This document shows positions 33,526 through 41,436 of a DNA stretch of 64,000 bases, piece by piece. Position 1 is the first letter of the stretch, and each line of letters begins with the position of its first letter. The notes beneath the pieces were generated by a model. It did not search any database. It was not told the DNA's origin and saw only the letters and a program-made list of their open reading frames with translations. The stretch comes from Acidimicrobiales bacterium (GTDB lineage Bacteria > Actinomycetota > Acidimicrobiia > Acidimicrobiales > JAHWLA01): positions 1 through 64,000 of the forward strand of contig DATLNE010000001.1 of assembly GCA_035536915.1 (NCBI GenBank). Reading direction: 5' to 3'. The translations under genes and the position numbers were made by a program.

Positions 33526-34730
33526 CGTTGCTGCATCCCGTACCCACCGGCACACACCAGGCCAACCGCGGCCAGCACGTAGAAGCCGCCGGTCAAGGGG
33601 ATGGGGAGCACCACCGGCAGCAAGGCGCCGCCGACCCATGCCAGTTGGAACAACGCTTCGAAGCGGGCGAACGACCGCCCCCGCACGGCGTGCGGGGCGT
33701 CGCGCTGCACCAGGGAGTCGAAGGCCAGCTTGCCTCCGCCTGCCGCCAGCCCGACGACGGCGGCCAGCAGCGCCGCACCCACCCGGTCCGACACGAACGT
33801 CGCCACCAGGCCGCCCACCCCGAGCACCCCCAAGGCGGCGGTCAGCAACCGCTCCTCGCTCATCGCTCGCCGCAGCGGCCCGGCCGTGACCGAGCCCACG
33901 AACGAACCCACCATGCTGGCCAACAAGGCGGCGCCGAACACCCACGACGGCGCGCCGTCACGGCGCAGGGCGAAGGCCAAGAGGAACGTCAGGAACCCCA
34001 CCGACGCTCGCAGCGCACCCATGGCCACGCCGGCGGTGGCGATGCCTGCGTCGCTCACCGGCACCGCCGGCGCCTCCCCGCTCTCACGTCCGTCGGCGCG
34101 CACGGTCACGATCCGGGTGGCAGCCACGGCGGCGAGCAGGAACACCACGCCCGCCACCCGCACCACCCATTCCGCACCGGCCAGCTTGAGGATGGCCACG
34201 CCCGGCGCCGCAGCCAGCAGCCCCACCACCACGCCGGACAGGGCGAGCTTGGCGTTGGCCTCGACCAGTCCCTCCTCCGAGGAGACCACGCTGGGCACCA
34301 GCGAGCTCTTGGTCACCGAGTGCGTCTTGCCCAGCACCAAGGCAGCGAAGGCGGCGGGGAACAACCACAACTGGTTGAGCACCCCCGCCATGAACAGGCA
34401 GGTGACGGCCCGGGCCAAGGCGACCGCCGCCATCATGAACCGCCGCCCGCCTCGCACCCGGTCGACGGCGGGGCCGAGGAAGGGCGCCACCACGGCGAAG
34501 GGCGCCATCGACAGCACCAACGACAGCGTGACCCGGCCCCGTGCTGCGTTGGGCGAGATGTCGAAGAACAGCGACCCGGCCAAGGCGATGGTGATCAGGG
34601 CGTCGCCCGCCACGGTCAGGGCGTGGGCCACTGCCAAGCGGCCGAACGGGGAGGCGCCGAGGTTGACCGGATGCCCCTGCGCCGGCCCGGAAAGAGGCCG
34701 CCACCCGTCGTCGCCGCGCACGCCGGCCAT
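33522..34730 (-). CDS. Major facilitator superfamily transporter
   Basis: A 402-residue protein with twelve hydrophobic segments. Signs of the family are the loop between spans 2 and 3 (GPAVDRVRGGRRFMM) and a long central cytoplasmic loop around residue 205 (VRADGRESGEAP). Many Gly/Ala pairs in spans 5 and 11 fit an effluxer. The substrate is unknown. It is coupled by an ATGA overlap to the phosphodiesterase gene and begins 42 bases from the divergent hypothetical gene. Confidence 0.85.
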   Translation of the reverse strand: MAGVRGDDGWRPLSGPAQGHPVNLGASPFGRLAVAHALTVAGDALITIALAGSLFFDISPNAARGRVTLSLVLSMAPFAVVAPFLGPAVDRVRGGRRFMMAAVALARAVTCLFMAGVLNQLWLFPAAFAALVLGKTHSVTKSSLVPSVVSSEEGLVEANAKLALSGVVVGLLAAAPGVAILKLAGAEWVVRVAGVVFLLAAVAATRIVTVRADGRESGEAPAVPVSDAGIATAGVAMGALRASVGFLTFLLAFALRRDGAPSWVFGAALLASMVGSFVGSVTAGPLRRAMSEERLLTAALGVLGVGGLVATFVSDRVGAALLAAVVGLAAGGGKLAFDSLVQRDAPHAVRGRSFARFEALFQLAWVGGALLPVVLPIPLTGGFYVLAAVGLVCAGGYGMQQR

Positions 34731-34772
34731 CGTAGGGTCAAGCCCGGCGGCTCAAAGGCCGACATACATGGC

Positions 34773-35174
34773 ATGGATCTCTCGAAGGTGCTCGGTGACG
34801 TGTACGCCGGCAGTGCCCCCGCTCCCGCTCCCACCACCACGCCCGAATGGGCCGACGAGGCCCATCTCGACCAGGCGTTCGCCAACTGGACCCCCGGTCC
34901 CCCCGCCGACGCCCCCGCCGCTGAGCGGGAGATGGCGGCGCACGTCGACCCCACGTCACGGCGGCGCATCGACGACGACCTCGCCTCCGCCCTGACCGAG
35001 GCGCTGTCGGCCGCCCCGGCCGAGCCGGAGCCCGACTTGGCCGAACTGATCGCCGAGATCCCCGCTGCGCCCGTGGCACCCGAGCCGGTGCGCTCGTGGA
35101 GCCGAGGCGACGACGACGTACTGCCCAGCCGCGCCGGTACCCCCGGCCGCAAGTCGCGCTTCAGCCGCCGCTGA
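34773..35174 (+). CDS. Hypothetical acidic protein
   Basis: A 133-residue Ala/Pro/Glu-rich protein opening MDLSKVLGDVYAG with a basic C-terminus (RAGTPGRKSRFSRR). Two amphipathic helices (DLASALTEALSAA and DLAELIAEI) are separated by linkers. A second in-frame-looking ATG at 34768 lies in another frame. No domain recognised. It converges with the sensor kinase gene three bases away. Confidence 0.6.
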   Translation: MDLSKVLGDVYAGSAPAPAPTTTPEWADEAHLDQAFANWTPGPPADAPAAEREMAAHVDPTSRRRIDDDLASALTEALSAAPAEPEPDLAELIAEIPAAPVAPEPVRSWSRGDDDVLPSRAGTPGRKSRFSRR

Positions 35175-35177
35175 GCT

Positions 35178-36449
35178 TCAGCCCGCGCGGGCGCTGATCG
35201 TCACCGCTCGCGGCCCGGCAGGCAGCCGCAGGGTGAACTTCGAGCCCTGTCCCTCCGTCGACTTCACCGACACATGCCCGCCGTGGTGCCCGGCAACGTG
35301 GCGCACGATGGCCAAGCCCAACCCGGTCCCCGGCACCTCGCGCCCCTTGGGCCGCTCCACCCGGTAGAACCGCTCGAAGATCCGTTCCAGGTCACGCGCC
35401 GGAATCCCCGGGCCGCGGTCGCGCACGGCGATCTCCAGGTCGGGCCCGTCGGTCGTCACCGTTACGTCGATCACCCCGCCCGCCTCGGAGAACTTCACTG
35501 CGTTCTCCACCAAGTGGTGCACGGCGGTCAGCAGTTGGCGCCGGTCGCCCAACACGGTGAGGCGCCGGGGCGGGTCGTCGACCTCCAACCGCACGTTGCG
35601 TTCGGTGGCCGTGCCCCGCACCCGTTCGACAGCTTGGGCCACCACCAGGTGTACCGGCACGGCCTCGCGCACCGGCGACTCCTGGGCCTCGACCCGGCTC
35701 AGCTCCAGCAGGTCGTCGATGAGCCGGCTGACCCGCCCGGCCTCGGTGCGCAGCCGGTCGCACAAGCGGGCGAACACCGCAGGGTCGCGCTCGGGTGCCA
35801 GCGTTTCCACCAGCACGGCCAAGGCGCTGACGGGGGCCTTGAGCTCCTGGCCCACGTTGGCCACGAAGTCACGGCGCACCGACTCCAAGCGACGGCGGTC
35901 GGAGACGTCTTCCACCACCAGCACCGCCCCGATGCTGCGGGCGCCGTCGTCGAGCGGCTCGGCCCGGAGCACGAAGCTCTGCCGGGGCGGCCCGAACAGG
36001 TCGAGGGTGCGGACCTCGCCGCGGCCTGCGAGGGCGCCCTCGATCAGGTTGCGCACCAGTTCTTCGGCTTGGGGCTCGCGGTCGCGCACCGCTTCGAAAC
36101 GCGACGCCGCCTCGTTGACGAACACCGGCTCGGCGTGCTCGTCCCACACCATCACGCCCTCGGGCACTCGCCCCAGGGCGATGCCCAGGCGGACCGCGGC
36201 GGCCTCGGCTTCGGTGACGGCACCTACGCGCCCTTCGGCGGCCTGCTCCAAGCGGGCGAGCATGCGCTCGACGCCGCCCTTGGTGTCGACGCCCACGCCG
36301 GGACCTGTTTCCAGGCGGGTGGCGACCGAGGCCAGGCGCCGAGCCAGCGCCCGCCGACGTGCCCATGCCCGCCACAGCAGGAGGAGCACCAGCAGGACCA
36401 GCACGCCGGCCCCCGCCAGCACGGCCTGGTCGACCTCCGACAGCTCCAT
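35178..36449 (-). CDS. SenX3/PhoR-like sensor kinase lacking the phospho-acceptor histidine
   Basis: A 423-residue protein: one N-terminal span (about 8-27), a coiled linker, a PAS-like domain (about 80-185), a HisKA-like dimerisation domain and an ATPase domain. The H box, normally NVSHELRTP, reads NVGQELKAP with Gln201 at the phosphorylation site. The ATPase boxes remain intact: LVENAVKF, VRDRGPGIP, and GTGLGLAIV. The start is ATG 36449; a TTG at 36458 is the alternative. No response regulator is adjacent, unlike senX3-regX3. It may act as a phosphatase, an allosteric partner or an ATP-dependent switch. Confidence 0.9.
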   Translation of the reverse strand: MELSEVDQAVLAGAGVLVLLVLLLLWRAWARRRALARRLASVATRLETGPGVGVDTKGGVERMLARLEQAAEGRVGAVTEAEAAAVRLGIALGRVPEGVMVWDEHAEPVFVNEAASRFEAVRDREPQAEELVRNLIEGALAGRGEVRTLDLFGPPRQSFVLRAEPLDDGARSIGAVLVVEDVSDRRRLESVRRDFVANVGQELKAPVSALAVLVETLAPERDPAVFARLCDRLRTEAGRVSRLIDDLLELSRVEAQESPVREAVPVHLVVAQAVERVRGTATERNVRLEVDDPPRRLTVLGDRRQLLTAVHHLVENAVKFSEAGGVIDVTVTTDGPDLEIAVRDRGPGIPARDLERIFERFYRVERPKGREVPGTGLGLAIVRHVAGHHGGHVSVKSTEGQGSKFTLRLPAGPRAVTISARAG

Positions 36450-36500
36450 TGCCCCCAACGCTAGGCCACCCCCGCCCGCAGGCGAGGGACTGGCCCGTTC

Positions 36501-36782
36501 CTAGACTTCGTCTTCCTCTTCCGGGATGCCCAGGTCCCACTCCAGGATCAGGTTCTCGCGCTCGGCGTCACGGGCGACGCGCTCGCGGTTGCGGCGGAAC
36601 TGGGGGTCGTGCGGCGGCAGCAGTACCAAGCGGGCCAGCGCCCGCTGGCGGAACTCCTCGATCAGGGCACGGTCGCCGAACTGCGACTGGATGTCCCAGT
36701 GGGGGGCGACGGGGCCCATGTAGACGACGCGAACATGCCCCTTGGGCGGTTCCTGGGCGAGTTCCTCGGGGGCTTGCGACAT
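36501..36782 (-). CDS. Small hypothetical protein
   Basis: A 93-residue soluble protein with the core HVRVVYMGPVAPHWDIQ, a helix ALIEEFRQRALARL and a second helix NRERVARDAERENLILEW, and an acidic tail. It begins ten bases after the HtrA stop and may be co-transcribed with it. Not recognised. The conserved-looking VYMGPVAPHW stretch suggests a real domain. Confidence 0.6.
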   Translation of the reverse strand: MSQAPEELAQEPPKGHVRVVYMGPVAPHWDIQSQFGDRALIEEFRQRALARLVLLPPHDPQFRRNRERVARDAERENLILEWDLGIPEEEDEV

Positions 36783-36792
36783 GGCTTCCACC

Positions 36793-38094
36793 CTAGCGGC
36801 CGACCTGTCGGGACCCCAGGGTGACAGTGACCCGCCGTTCCTGGCTGCCACGGTGGAACACCATCTCCACCTGGTCGCCGGGCTTCTTGGCCCGCACTGC
36901 TGTCACCAGTTCTTCGGCCGTCGTGATCTTCTTGCCGTCGAACGAGGTGATGACGTCGGACCGACGCAGCCCCACGTTCTCGGCGGGCGAGCCCGGCGTC
37001 ACGGTGGCCACGACCGCGCCTTCGTCGACCTCGAAGCCCGACTGCTCTTTGAACTCCGGCGTCAGGGTGGCGGTCGACACGCCGAGGAACGCAGTGCTGC
37101 TGATGCCGCCGCCGCCTTGCTTCAACGTCTCCAGCATGGGCTTCACCGTGTTGATGGCGATGGCGAAGCCGATGTTCTGGGCGTCGCCCCGGATGGCGGT
37201 GTTCATGCCGATGACCTCGCCGTCGGAGTTGACCAGCGGCCCCCCCGAGTTGCCGGGGTTGATGGCCGCGTCGGTCTGGATGAGGCTCTCCAACTGCACG
37301 TCGTCGGCTTCCAGCACACGGTCCTTGGCCGACACGATGCCGAGGGTGACCGAGGGCCCGCCGGGCAGGGCCAAGGCGTTGCCGATGGCCACCACCTGGT
37401 CGCCCACCTGGATGCGGCTGGAGTCGCCCAGCGTCACCGCGGGCAGGCCCGAGGCGTTGCGGATCTTGAGCACGGCCACGTCGGAGGCCGGGTTGCTGCC
37501 CAGCAGGTCGGCGTCGCGGGCTTCGGCCTCGCCGCCGATGGTGACCTTGATCGACGTGGCCCCGTTGACCACGTGAGCGTTGGTGAGCACGTCGCCGTCG
37601 GCGCTGATGATCATGCCCGTGCCCGCCCCGCGCACCGGCTGCAGCCCGAAGAGGTCGCCGCCCTGGAAGGTGGAGGTGCGGATGGAGACCACGCCCGGCT
37701 GCACCTTGGCGAGGATCCCTTGGATGTCGCGGGGCTGGGTGATGGGGGCGCTGTTGTTCTCGTAGCGGACGGTCGTGGTGGCGCCGTCCTCGTCGAGCAG
37801 CACGGCTGCGCCGCCGCCGGCCAAGGCGCCTACGAGAGCGGCGACCAGGGCCACGACCGGCCATGCCGGGCTGCGCCGAGGGGCCGCCCCCGCAGCCGCG
37901 GGCGGCGGGGGCAACGGCCCGTCGACCGGGGGTTCGTCGGCGAGGGGCTGGGGCGGTTCGTCGGTGACGACGGTTTCCGTGGGCGGCTCGTCGGGCACGA
38001 CGTCAGTGGTGGGCGGCGCGTCATCGGCCGCCTGCTCGTCAGTCGTACCCCATGACCACCTGCCTTGCGGGGTGGAATCGTCCGTATCGTCCAC
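36793..38094 (-). CDS. HtrA/DegP-type serine protease (trypsin-like plus PDZ)
   Basis: A 433-residue protease anchored by one span (about 77-100) with an acidic Pro-rich cytoplasmic head. The catalytic triad is intact: His174 (LTNAHVV), Asp205 (ASDVAVLK), Ser283 (NPGNSGGPL). One PDZ domain occupies about 340-430 (GLRRSDVITSFDG). It degrades or refolds damaged extracytoplasmic proteins. It is transcribed divergently from a whiB gene; the shared 80-base region carries an ECF-type promoter whose mirror image could also serve this gene. In mycobacteria htrA belongs to the sigE locus, as here in broad layout. Confidence 0.93.
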   Translation of the reverse strand: MDDTDDSTPQGRWSWGTTDEQAADDAPPTTDVVPDEPPTETVVTDEPPQPLADEPPVDGPLPPPPAAAGAAPRRSPAWPVVALVAALVGALAGGGAAVLLDEDGATTTVRYENNSAPITQPRDIQGILAKVQPGVVSIRTSTFQGGDLFGLQPVRGAGTGMIISADGDVLTNAHVVNGATSIKVTIGGEAEARDADLLGSNPASDVAVLKIRNASGLPAVTLGDSSRIQVGDQVVAIGNALALPGGPSVTLGIVSAKDRVLEADDVQLESLIQTDAAINPGNSGGPLVNSDGEVIGMNTAIRGDAQNIGFAIAINTVKPMLETLKQGGGGISSTAFLGVSTATLTPEFKEQSGFEVDEGAVVATVTPGSPAENVGLRRSDVITSFDGKKITTAEELVTAVRAKKPGDQVEMVFHRGSQERRVTVTLGSRQVGR

Positions 38095-38128
38095 GTTGGC
38101 CTCCTACAGCCTTACAGTGCAGTAACCG

Positions 38129-38154
38129 GGAACCAACACCAGTCGTCGCTCGTT
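38129..38154 (+). promoter_or_regulatory. ECF-sigma-type promoter upstream of whiB (quasi-symmetric)
   Basis: GGAAC (38129-38133), a 17-base spacer and CGTT (38151-38154) match the classic -35/-10 of SigE/RpoE-class ECF factors exactly. Read on the minus strand the same bases give GGAAC-N17-GGTT, one base off the consensus, pointing at htrA. The identical architecture precedes the sigma gene at 40236. Confidence 0.7.
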
Positions 38155-38174
38155 CCAAGAGGACGGAGGTGTCG

Positions 38175-38423
38175 ATGGACACTCAATGGATGGCCGAGGG
38201 CAACTGTCGCACAGAGCCGCCCTCCACCTTTTTCCCGAGCGACGGCGTAGGCGTTGAGGTAGCTCGGCGCATCTGTGCCACCTGCCCTGTGCAGGCGCCG
38301 TGCCTGGAGTATGCCCTTTTGCACCGAATTGATCACGGTGTGTGGGGCGGTGCTTCCGAACGGGAGCGCCGGCGCATCGCCCGCCAGCGACGGCTGGCCC
38401 GCGCCACCGCCCGCTCACGCTGA
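38175..38423 (+). CDS. WhiB-family iron-sulphur transcription factor
   Basis: An 82-residue protein with the four cluster ligands Cys11, Cys34, Cys37 and Cys43 (CATCPVQAPC). The family GVWGG turn (HGVWGGASERER) and an Arg-rich C-terminus follow. WhiB proteins bind a [4Fe-4S] cluster and interact with the primary sigma factor to sense redox or nitric oxide. The ATG at 38175 has GGAGG five bases upstream. An ECF promoter 20 bases further up suggests stress control. The 3' end overlaps the convergent RseB-like gene by nine bases. Confidence 0.92.
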   Translation: MDTQWMAEGNCRTEPPSTFFPSDGVGVEVARRICATCPVQAPCLEYALLHRIDHGVWGGASERERRRIARQRRLARATARSR

Positions 38424-39314
38424 CCCCCCGAGCACCGTCTCGGCCAAGGCCCGGGCGCGCTGGCGCACGCGCGTGCCCACCGACGGCGGGGCGGGCGCAG
38501 GCATCGAGGCGGCGGCGCTGAGCACGTCGTCGACGGTGCCGTCGCCCACCGCGGTGTAGACGACCCCGCCTGCCTCCCACGTCACCGTCACGCCGCCGGG
38601 CCACGTATGGACGGCCGCCGTGCGCGTGCCCAGCGCCACCCACATGACGTTGCCGGGCATGGCGTCGATGTCGAGGCGGCCGGCCTGGAGGAACACCGAC
38701 AGCCCGTGGAGGCCGTCGCTGTAGACCGCTTGGACGACATCGCCGCGGCGGTAGGCCGCCACCCGCTGGTAGCCGGCCGCCAACGCCTGCGGCGCCCGGT
38801 ACCGGGAGGGCAGGTCGGTCGGAGCGTCGGCCGGGCCGGGCACCACCACGTCGTCGGGCGGCAACAGCAACAACGACTCGATGCGTACCACCCGCACCGG
38901 CCGGCCCGTGCCGTCGAACTGGGCCCGCTCGAGCACCAGGCTGGTCTCGGCGTCGAGGGCGAGGCGCTCGCGCAGCCTGCCGCTCACGAAGACGTCGACC
39001 GCGGTGGTGGAGCGGCCTGCCACGACCGTGCCCGGACGGGTGCGCAGGTCGTACTTGGGGCCGGGGGCAGGCGGCTGGAGCAGCGCCCCGTTCGACCATT
39101 GGAGGCCGCCCACCCGCACGGTGCCCTGGTCGGAGTGGACCTCGACGAGCTCGTCGTGCACGCCGTCGGCGTCGGCCCACTGCACCGAGACGGCAGCCCG
39201 GAAACGCAGGGTGGTGGCGGCGTCGCGGGCGCCCTGGAGCGGGTCGTCGGCGGCCGCGGCGGGGACCACGAGGGTCGTGGCCACGGCCAGCACGGCGACG
39301 AGGGTGCGACGCAT
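38415..39314 (-). CDS. RseB/MucB-like periplasmic sigma-regulatory protein
   Basis: A 299-residue exported protein: signal MRRTLVAVLAVATTLVVPAAAA, then a lolB-like beta domain (about 30-180, with FRAAVSVQW, LVLERAQFDGTGRPVRVV) and a small C-terminal domain ending VRQRARALAETVLGG. The two-domain layout and its position as the third gene after sigma and anti-sigma fit RseB. The ATG overlaps the anti-sigma stop (TGATG). It probably binds the anti-sigma factor outside the membrane and sets the threshold for its proteolysis; the inducer is unknown. Confidence 0.72.
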   Translation of the reverse strand: MRRTLVAVLAVATTLVVPAAAADDPLQGARDAATTLRFRAAVSVQWADADGVHDELVEVHSDQGTVRVGGLQWSNGALLQPPAPGPKYDLRTRPGTVVAGRSTTAVDVFVSGRLRERLALDAETSLVLERAQFDGTGRPVRVVRIESLLLLPPDDVVVPGPADAPTDLPSRYRAPQALAAGYQRVAAYRRGDVVQAVYSDGLHGLSVFLQAGRLDIDAMPGNVMWVALGTRTAAVHTWPGGVTVTWEAGGVVYTAVGDGTVDDVLSAAASMPAPAPPSVGTRVRQRARALAETVLGGSA

Positions 39315-39727
39315 CACTCGCCGAACCTCACGGGCACGGCGGCGGGGGTGAGCACCGACACCGGGTCCGTGCCTGGACCCGAGGTGGCGTGCACGTCGAC
39401 CAGTTGCGCCACCCGGGGCCGCACGGGACGAGGGTCGGGCGTCGCCACGGCGAACAACATGGCCGCGGCAGCAGCCAGCACCGCGCCCGCAGCCGCCGCC
39501 CCCCTCGTTCTGGTGGGGGAATCCCGCGCCCCAGCGCTGGATTCCCCCACCAGAACGGCGGGAGGGTCGAGCCAAGGCAGGTCGCGGACTGCACGGCGCA
39601 CCCGTTGGAGGTCGGCCAGTTCGGCGGCGCAGTCGGCGCAGCCCGCCAGATGGGCCAGCACCTCGGACTCCTCGGCGGGCGACAGCTCGCCGTCGGCCAG
39701 CGCGCTCAGCAGTTCGCCGTCGATCAT
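39314..39727 (-). CDS. Membrane anti-sigma factor with zinc-binding domain
   Basis: A 137-residue anti-sigma factor. Residues 1-55 carry the ZAS motif with His26, Cys30 and Cys33 (HLAGCADC), then a linker, one span (about 80-95) and an external tail. The ATG overlaps the sigma stop by four bases (ATGA). It should sequester the sigma factor at the membrane until cleaved. The linker is encoded by a 52-base perfect inverted repeat (39506-39557), an odd intrusion that keeps the frame open. Confidence 0.87.
   Translation of the reverse strand: MIDGELLSALADGELSPAEESEVLAHLAGCADCAAELADLQRVRRAVRDLPWLDPPAVLVGESSAGARDSPTRTRGAAAAGAVLAAAAAMLFAVATPDPRPVRPRVAQLVDVHATSGPGTDPVSVLTPAAVPVRFGE
39506..39557. repeat. 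Perfect 19-base inverted repeat inside the anti-sigma gene
   Basis: Arms CGTTCTGGTGGGGGAATCC (39506-39524) and its exact complement (39539-39557) are separated by 14 bases containing AGCGCT. The hairpin lies wholly in coding sequence, in frame, encoding the variable linker between the zinc domain and the membrane span. The arm shares its first nine and last four bases with the arm of the terminator at 60513-60562. Confidence 0.9.
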
Positions 39728-40236
39728 CCCAGCGCCTCACGCAACAGGGCGCGGCCCCGGTGGATGCGGCTGCGCACGGTCCCCACCGGCACGTCGAGGG
39801 CCTCGCTGATCTCGGCGTACGACAGGCCCGCCACGTCGCACAGCACGACGGCCGCCCGGTAGTCGTCGGGCAGGCGCAGCAGAGCGGCCTGCACATGGTC
39901 GGACAGCCGAGCGGCATCGAGCGCCTCGTCGGGCGCGGGCGCAGCAGGCAGCACCCGGTCGGGATCGTCCGGGAGCGCGTCGGCAGGTCGCCGCTTGCGG
40001 CGCCGCACGTCGTCGAGGAACACGTTCGTCGTGATCCTGCTCAACCACCCTTCCATCGACCCCGGCCGGTAACTCGCGAGCCCGCGTCGGACCCGGAGGA
40101 GCACGTCCTGCACCAGGTCCTGCGCGTCGTCCTGGTTGCCGGTCAGTCGATAGGCGACCGTGAAGAGGAACCGACCGTAACGCCGGGCCACCTCTTCCCA
40201 GTCGGGGACCGACTGCTCGTCCTCCGTCTCCGTCAT
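39724..40236 (-). CDS. ECF RNA polymerase sigma factor (SigE/RpoE-like)
   Basis: A 170-residue sigma-70 factor with region 2 (RFLFTVAYRLTGN, DAQDLVQDVLLRV, WLSRITTNVFLDDVRR) and region 4 (LPDDYRAAVVLCDVAGLSYAEI, VGTVRSRIHRGRALLREAL, each listed by its core). It heads the sigma/anti-sigma/RseB-like operon, linked by ATGA and TGATG overlaps. Its own upstream region carries a perfect GGAAC-N17-CGTT promoter, so positive autoregulation is likely. The order tatA, sigma, anti-sigma with htrA nearby mirrors the mycobacterial sigE locus. Confidence 0.92.
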   Translation of the reverse strand: MTETEDEQSVPDWEEVARRYGRFLFTVAYRLTGNQDDAQDLVQDVLLRVRRGLASYRPGSMEGWLSRITTNVFLDDVRRRKRRPADALPDDPDRVLPAAPAPDEALDAARLSDHVQAALLRLPDDYRAAVVLCDVAGLSYAEISEALDVPVGTVRSRIHRGRALLREALG

Positions 40237-40240
40237 GCGG

Positions 40241-40266
40241 AACGACGGCGGGGAGCGGTCGGTTCC
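40241..40266 (-). promoter_or_regulatory. ECF-type autoregulatory promoter of the sigma operon
   Basis: On the minus strand GGAAC (40266-40262), a 17-base spacer and CGTT (40244-40241) precede the sigma ATG at 40236 by four bases. Transcription would start at about the initiation codon, so the message may be leaderless, or a later start may be used. The site is symmetric in the same way as the one at 38129-38154. Confidence 0.72.
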
Positions 40267-40275
40267 AGGTACCGC

Positions 40276-40452
40276 CTACTTCTTCTTGGTGGCGTCGTCG
40301 TCGGCGTCGTCCTGGGCACCCTCGGCCACGCCGTGCTTGAACTCCTTGGAGGCCTGGCCAAGCGACCGGGCGACCTTGGGCAGCCGGCTGCCGAACAGCA
40401 ACAGCACGATGGCCAGCACGATGATCAGCTCGACCGGTCCGATGTTCGGCAT
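40276..40452 (-). CDS. tatA: Sec-independent translocase subunit TatA
   Basis: A 58-residue protein: short N-terminus MPNIGPVELIIVLAIVLLLF, hinge FGSRLPKVARSLG, amphipathic helix (ASKEFKHGV) and an acidic tail ending in KKK. The FG-x-x-xLP hinge is diagnostic for TatA/E. AAAGGAG lies seven bases before the ATG, inside the end of the luciferase-like gene, so the two are coupled. It forms the pore for folded proteins; tatC is not in the window. Confidence 0.9.
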   Translation of the reverse strand: MPNIGPVELIIVLAIVLLLFGSRLPKVARSLGQASKEFKHGVAEGAQDDADDDATKKK

Positions 40453-40453
40453 A

Positions 40454-41416
40454 TCAGGCTCCTTTGCGAACGGCTGCCAACAGCGACAGGTCGTCGACGT
40501 CCGTCACTGCAAACGGTAGCGCTCCCAAGCACGCGATCAGATGTGCCACCCCGACCTCCGCCCAGGCGCCCAGTTGTTCGCGCACCTGCTCGACGGTGCC
40601 GACCAGGGCGCCTTTGCGCCATTCCTCCAGCGGGGTGGCGTCGATCACGCCGGGCGGCGTGAGGGCCTGGAGGCGCTCGTACCGGCGGCGCACGTCGGCT
40701 TCGTCCTCCCCCACCAGCGTGTAGAGGTTGAGGCTGCGCTCGACGGTGGCCGGGTCGCGCCCGGCCCGTTCGCAAGCGGCGTCGAGGACGGCGGCGCGGA
40801 CGCGGTAGCTCTCGGGGGTGTGGCGCCAGCCGGTGTTCCAGCCGTCGGCGTGACGGGCGACGACGTTGAGCAGGCGGTCGCCGCGTCCGCCAACGAAAAC
40901 CGGGGGCCGAGGCTCCTGCACCGGGCGCGGCCGGCAGGGAGCGTCGTTCCAGCCGCCGGTGAACATGGCCTTGTAGACCTCGACCGCCTCGGCCAACTGC
41001 TGCAGCCGCACGCCGGGCCGTTCGAACGGCACCCCTGCCGCTTCGAACTCGGGCTCGTACCAGCCCGCCCCGAGGCCGACGGAGAGGCGCCCGCCGGAGA
41101 GCACGTCGACGGTGACGAGCGCCTTGGCGGCAACGGTGGGGGGGCGCAGTTGCGCGCACAGGACGAGGGTGCCGAGGCCCACGGTGGTGGTGGCGCGGGC
41201 CAGGCCGGCGAGGGCCGCAATGGGGTCGAGGGCGCTGGAGCGGCCGGGCGGGCCGCCGTACTTCTCGATCGACCAGAACAGGTGGTCGGCCAGCCACACC
41301 GAGTCGAGGCCGGAGGCCTCAGCGGCCGTGGCCCACTCCACCACGGCGTCCCACGGCAGCGGCGAGCGGCCGGGGACGGAGAAGTCGAACTGCGGGAGCG
41401 CGAGGCCGACGTCCAT
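40454..41416 (-). CDS. LLM-class (luciferase-like, probably F420-dependent) oxidoreductase
   Basis: A 320-residue TIM-barrel enzyme. It opens VGLALPQFDFSVPG and contains LDSVWLADHLFW, TTTVGLGTLVLC, RLSVGLGAGWYEPEF and PPVFVGGRGDRLLNVVARHADGWN-type segments, all standard for the F420/FMN luciferase-like superfamily. Ser/His residues around GLGAGW that bind the cofactor phosphate are preserved. The substrate is not predictable. It ends just before tatA and diverges from the formiminotransferase-like gene. Confidence 0.88.
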   Translation of the reverse strand: MDVGLALPQFDFSVPGRSPLPWDAVVEWATAAEASGLDSVWLADHLFWSIEKYGGPPGRSSALDPIAALAGLARATTTVGLGTLVLCAQLRPPTVAAKALVTVDVLSGGRLSVGLGAGWYEPEFEAAGVPFERPGVRLQQLAEAVEVYKAMFTGGWNDAPCRPRPVQEPRPPVFVGGRGDRLLNVVARHADGWNTGWRHTPESYRVRAAVLDAACERAGRDPATVERSLNLYTLVGEDEADVRRRYERLQALTPPGVIDATPLEEWRKGALVGTVEQVREQLGAWAEVGVAHLIACLGALPFAVTDVDDLSLLAAVRKGA

Positions 41417-41436
41417 CGCTGTGCGAGCGTAGGCGG

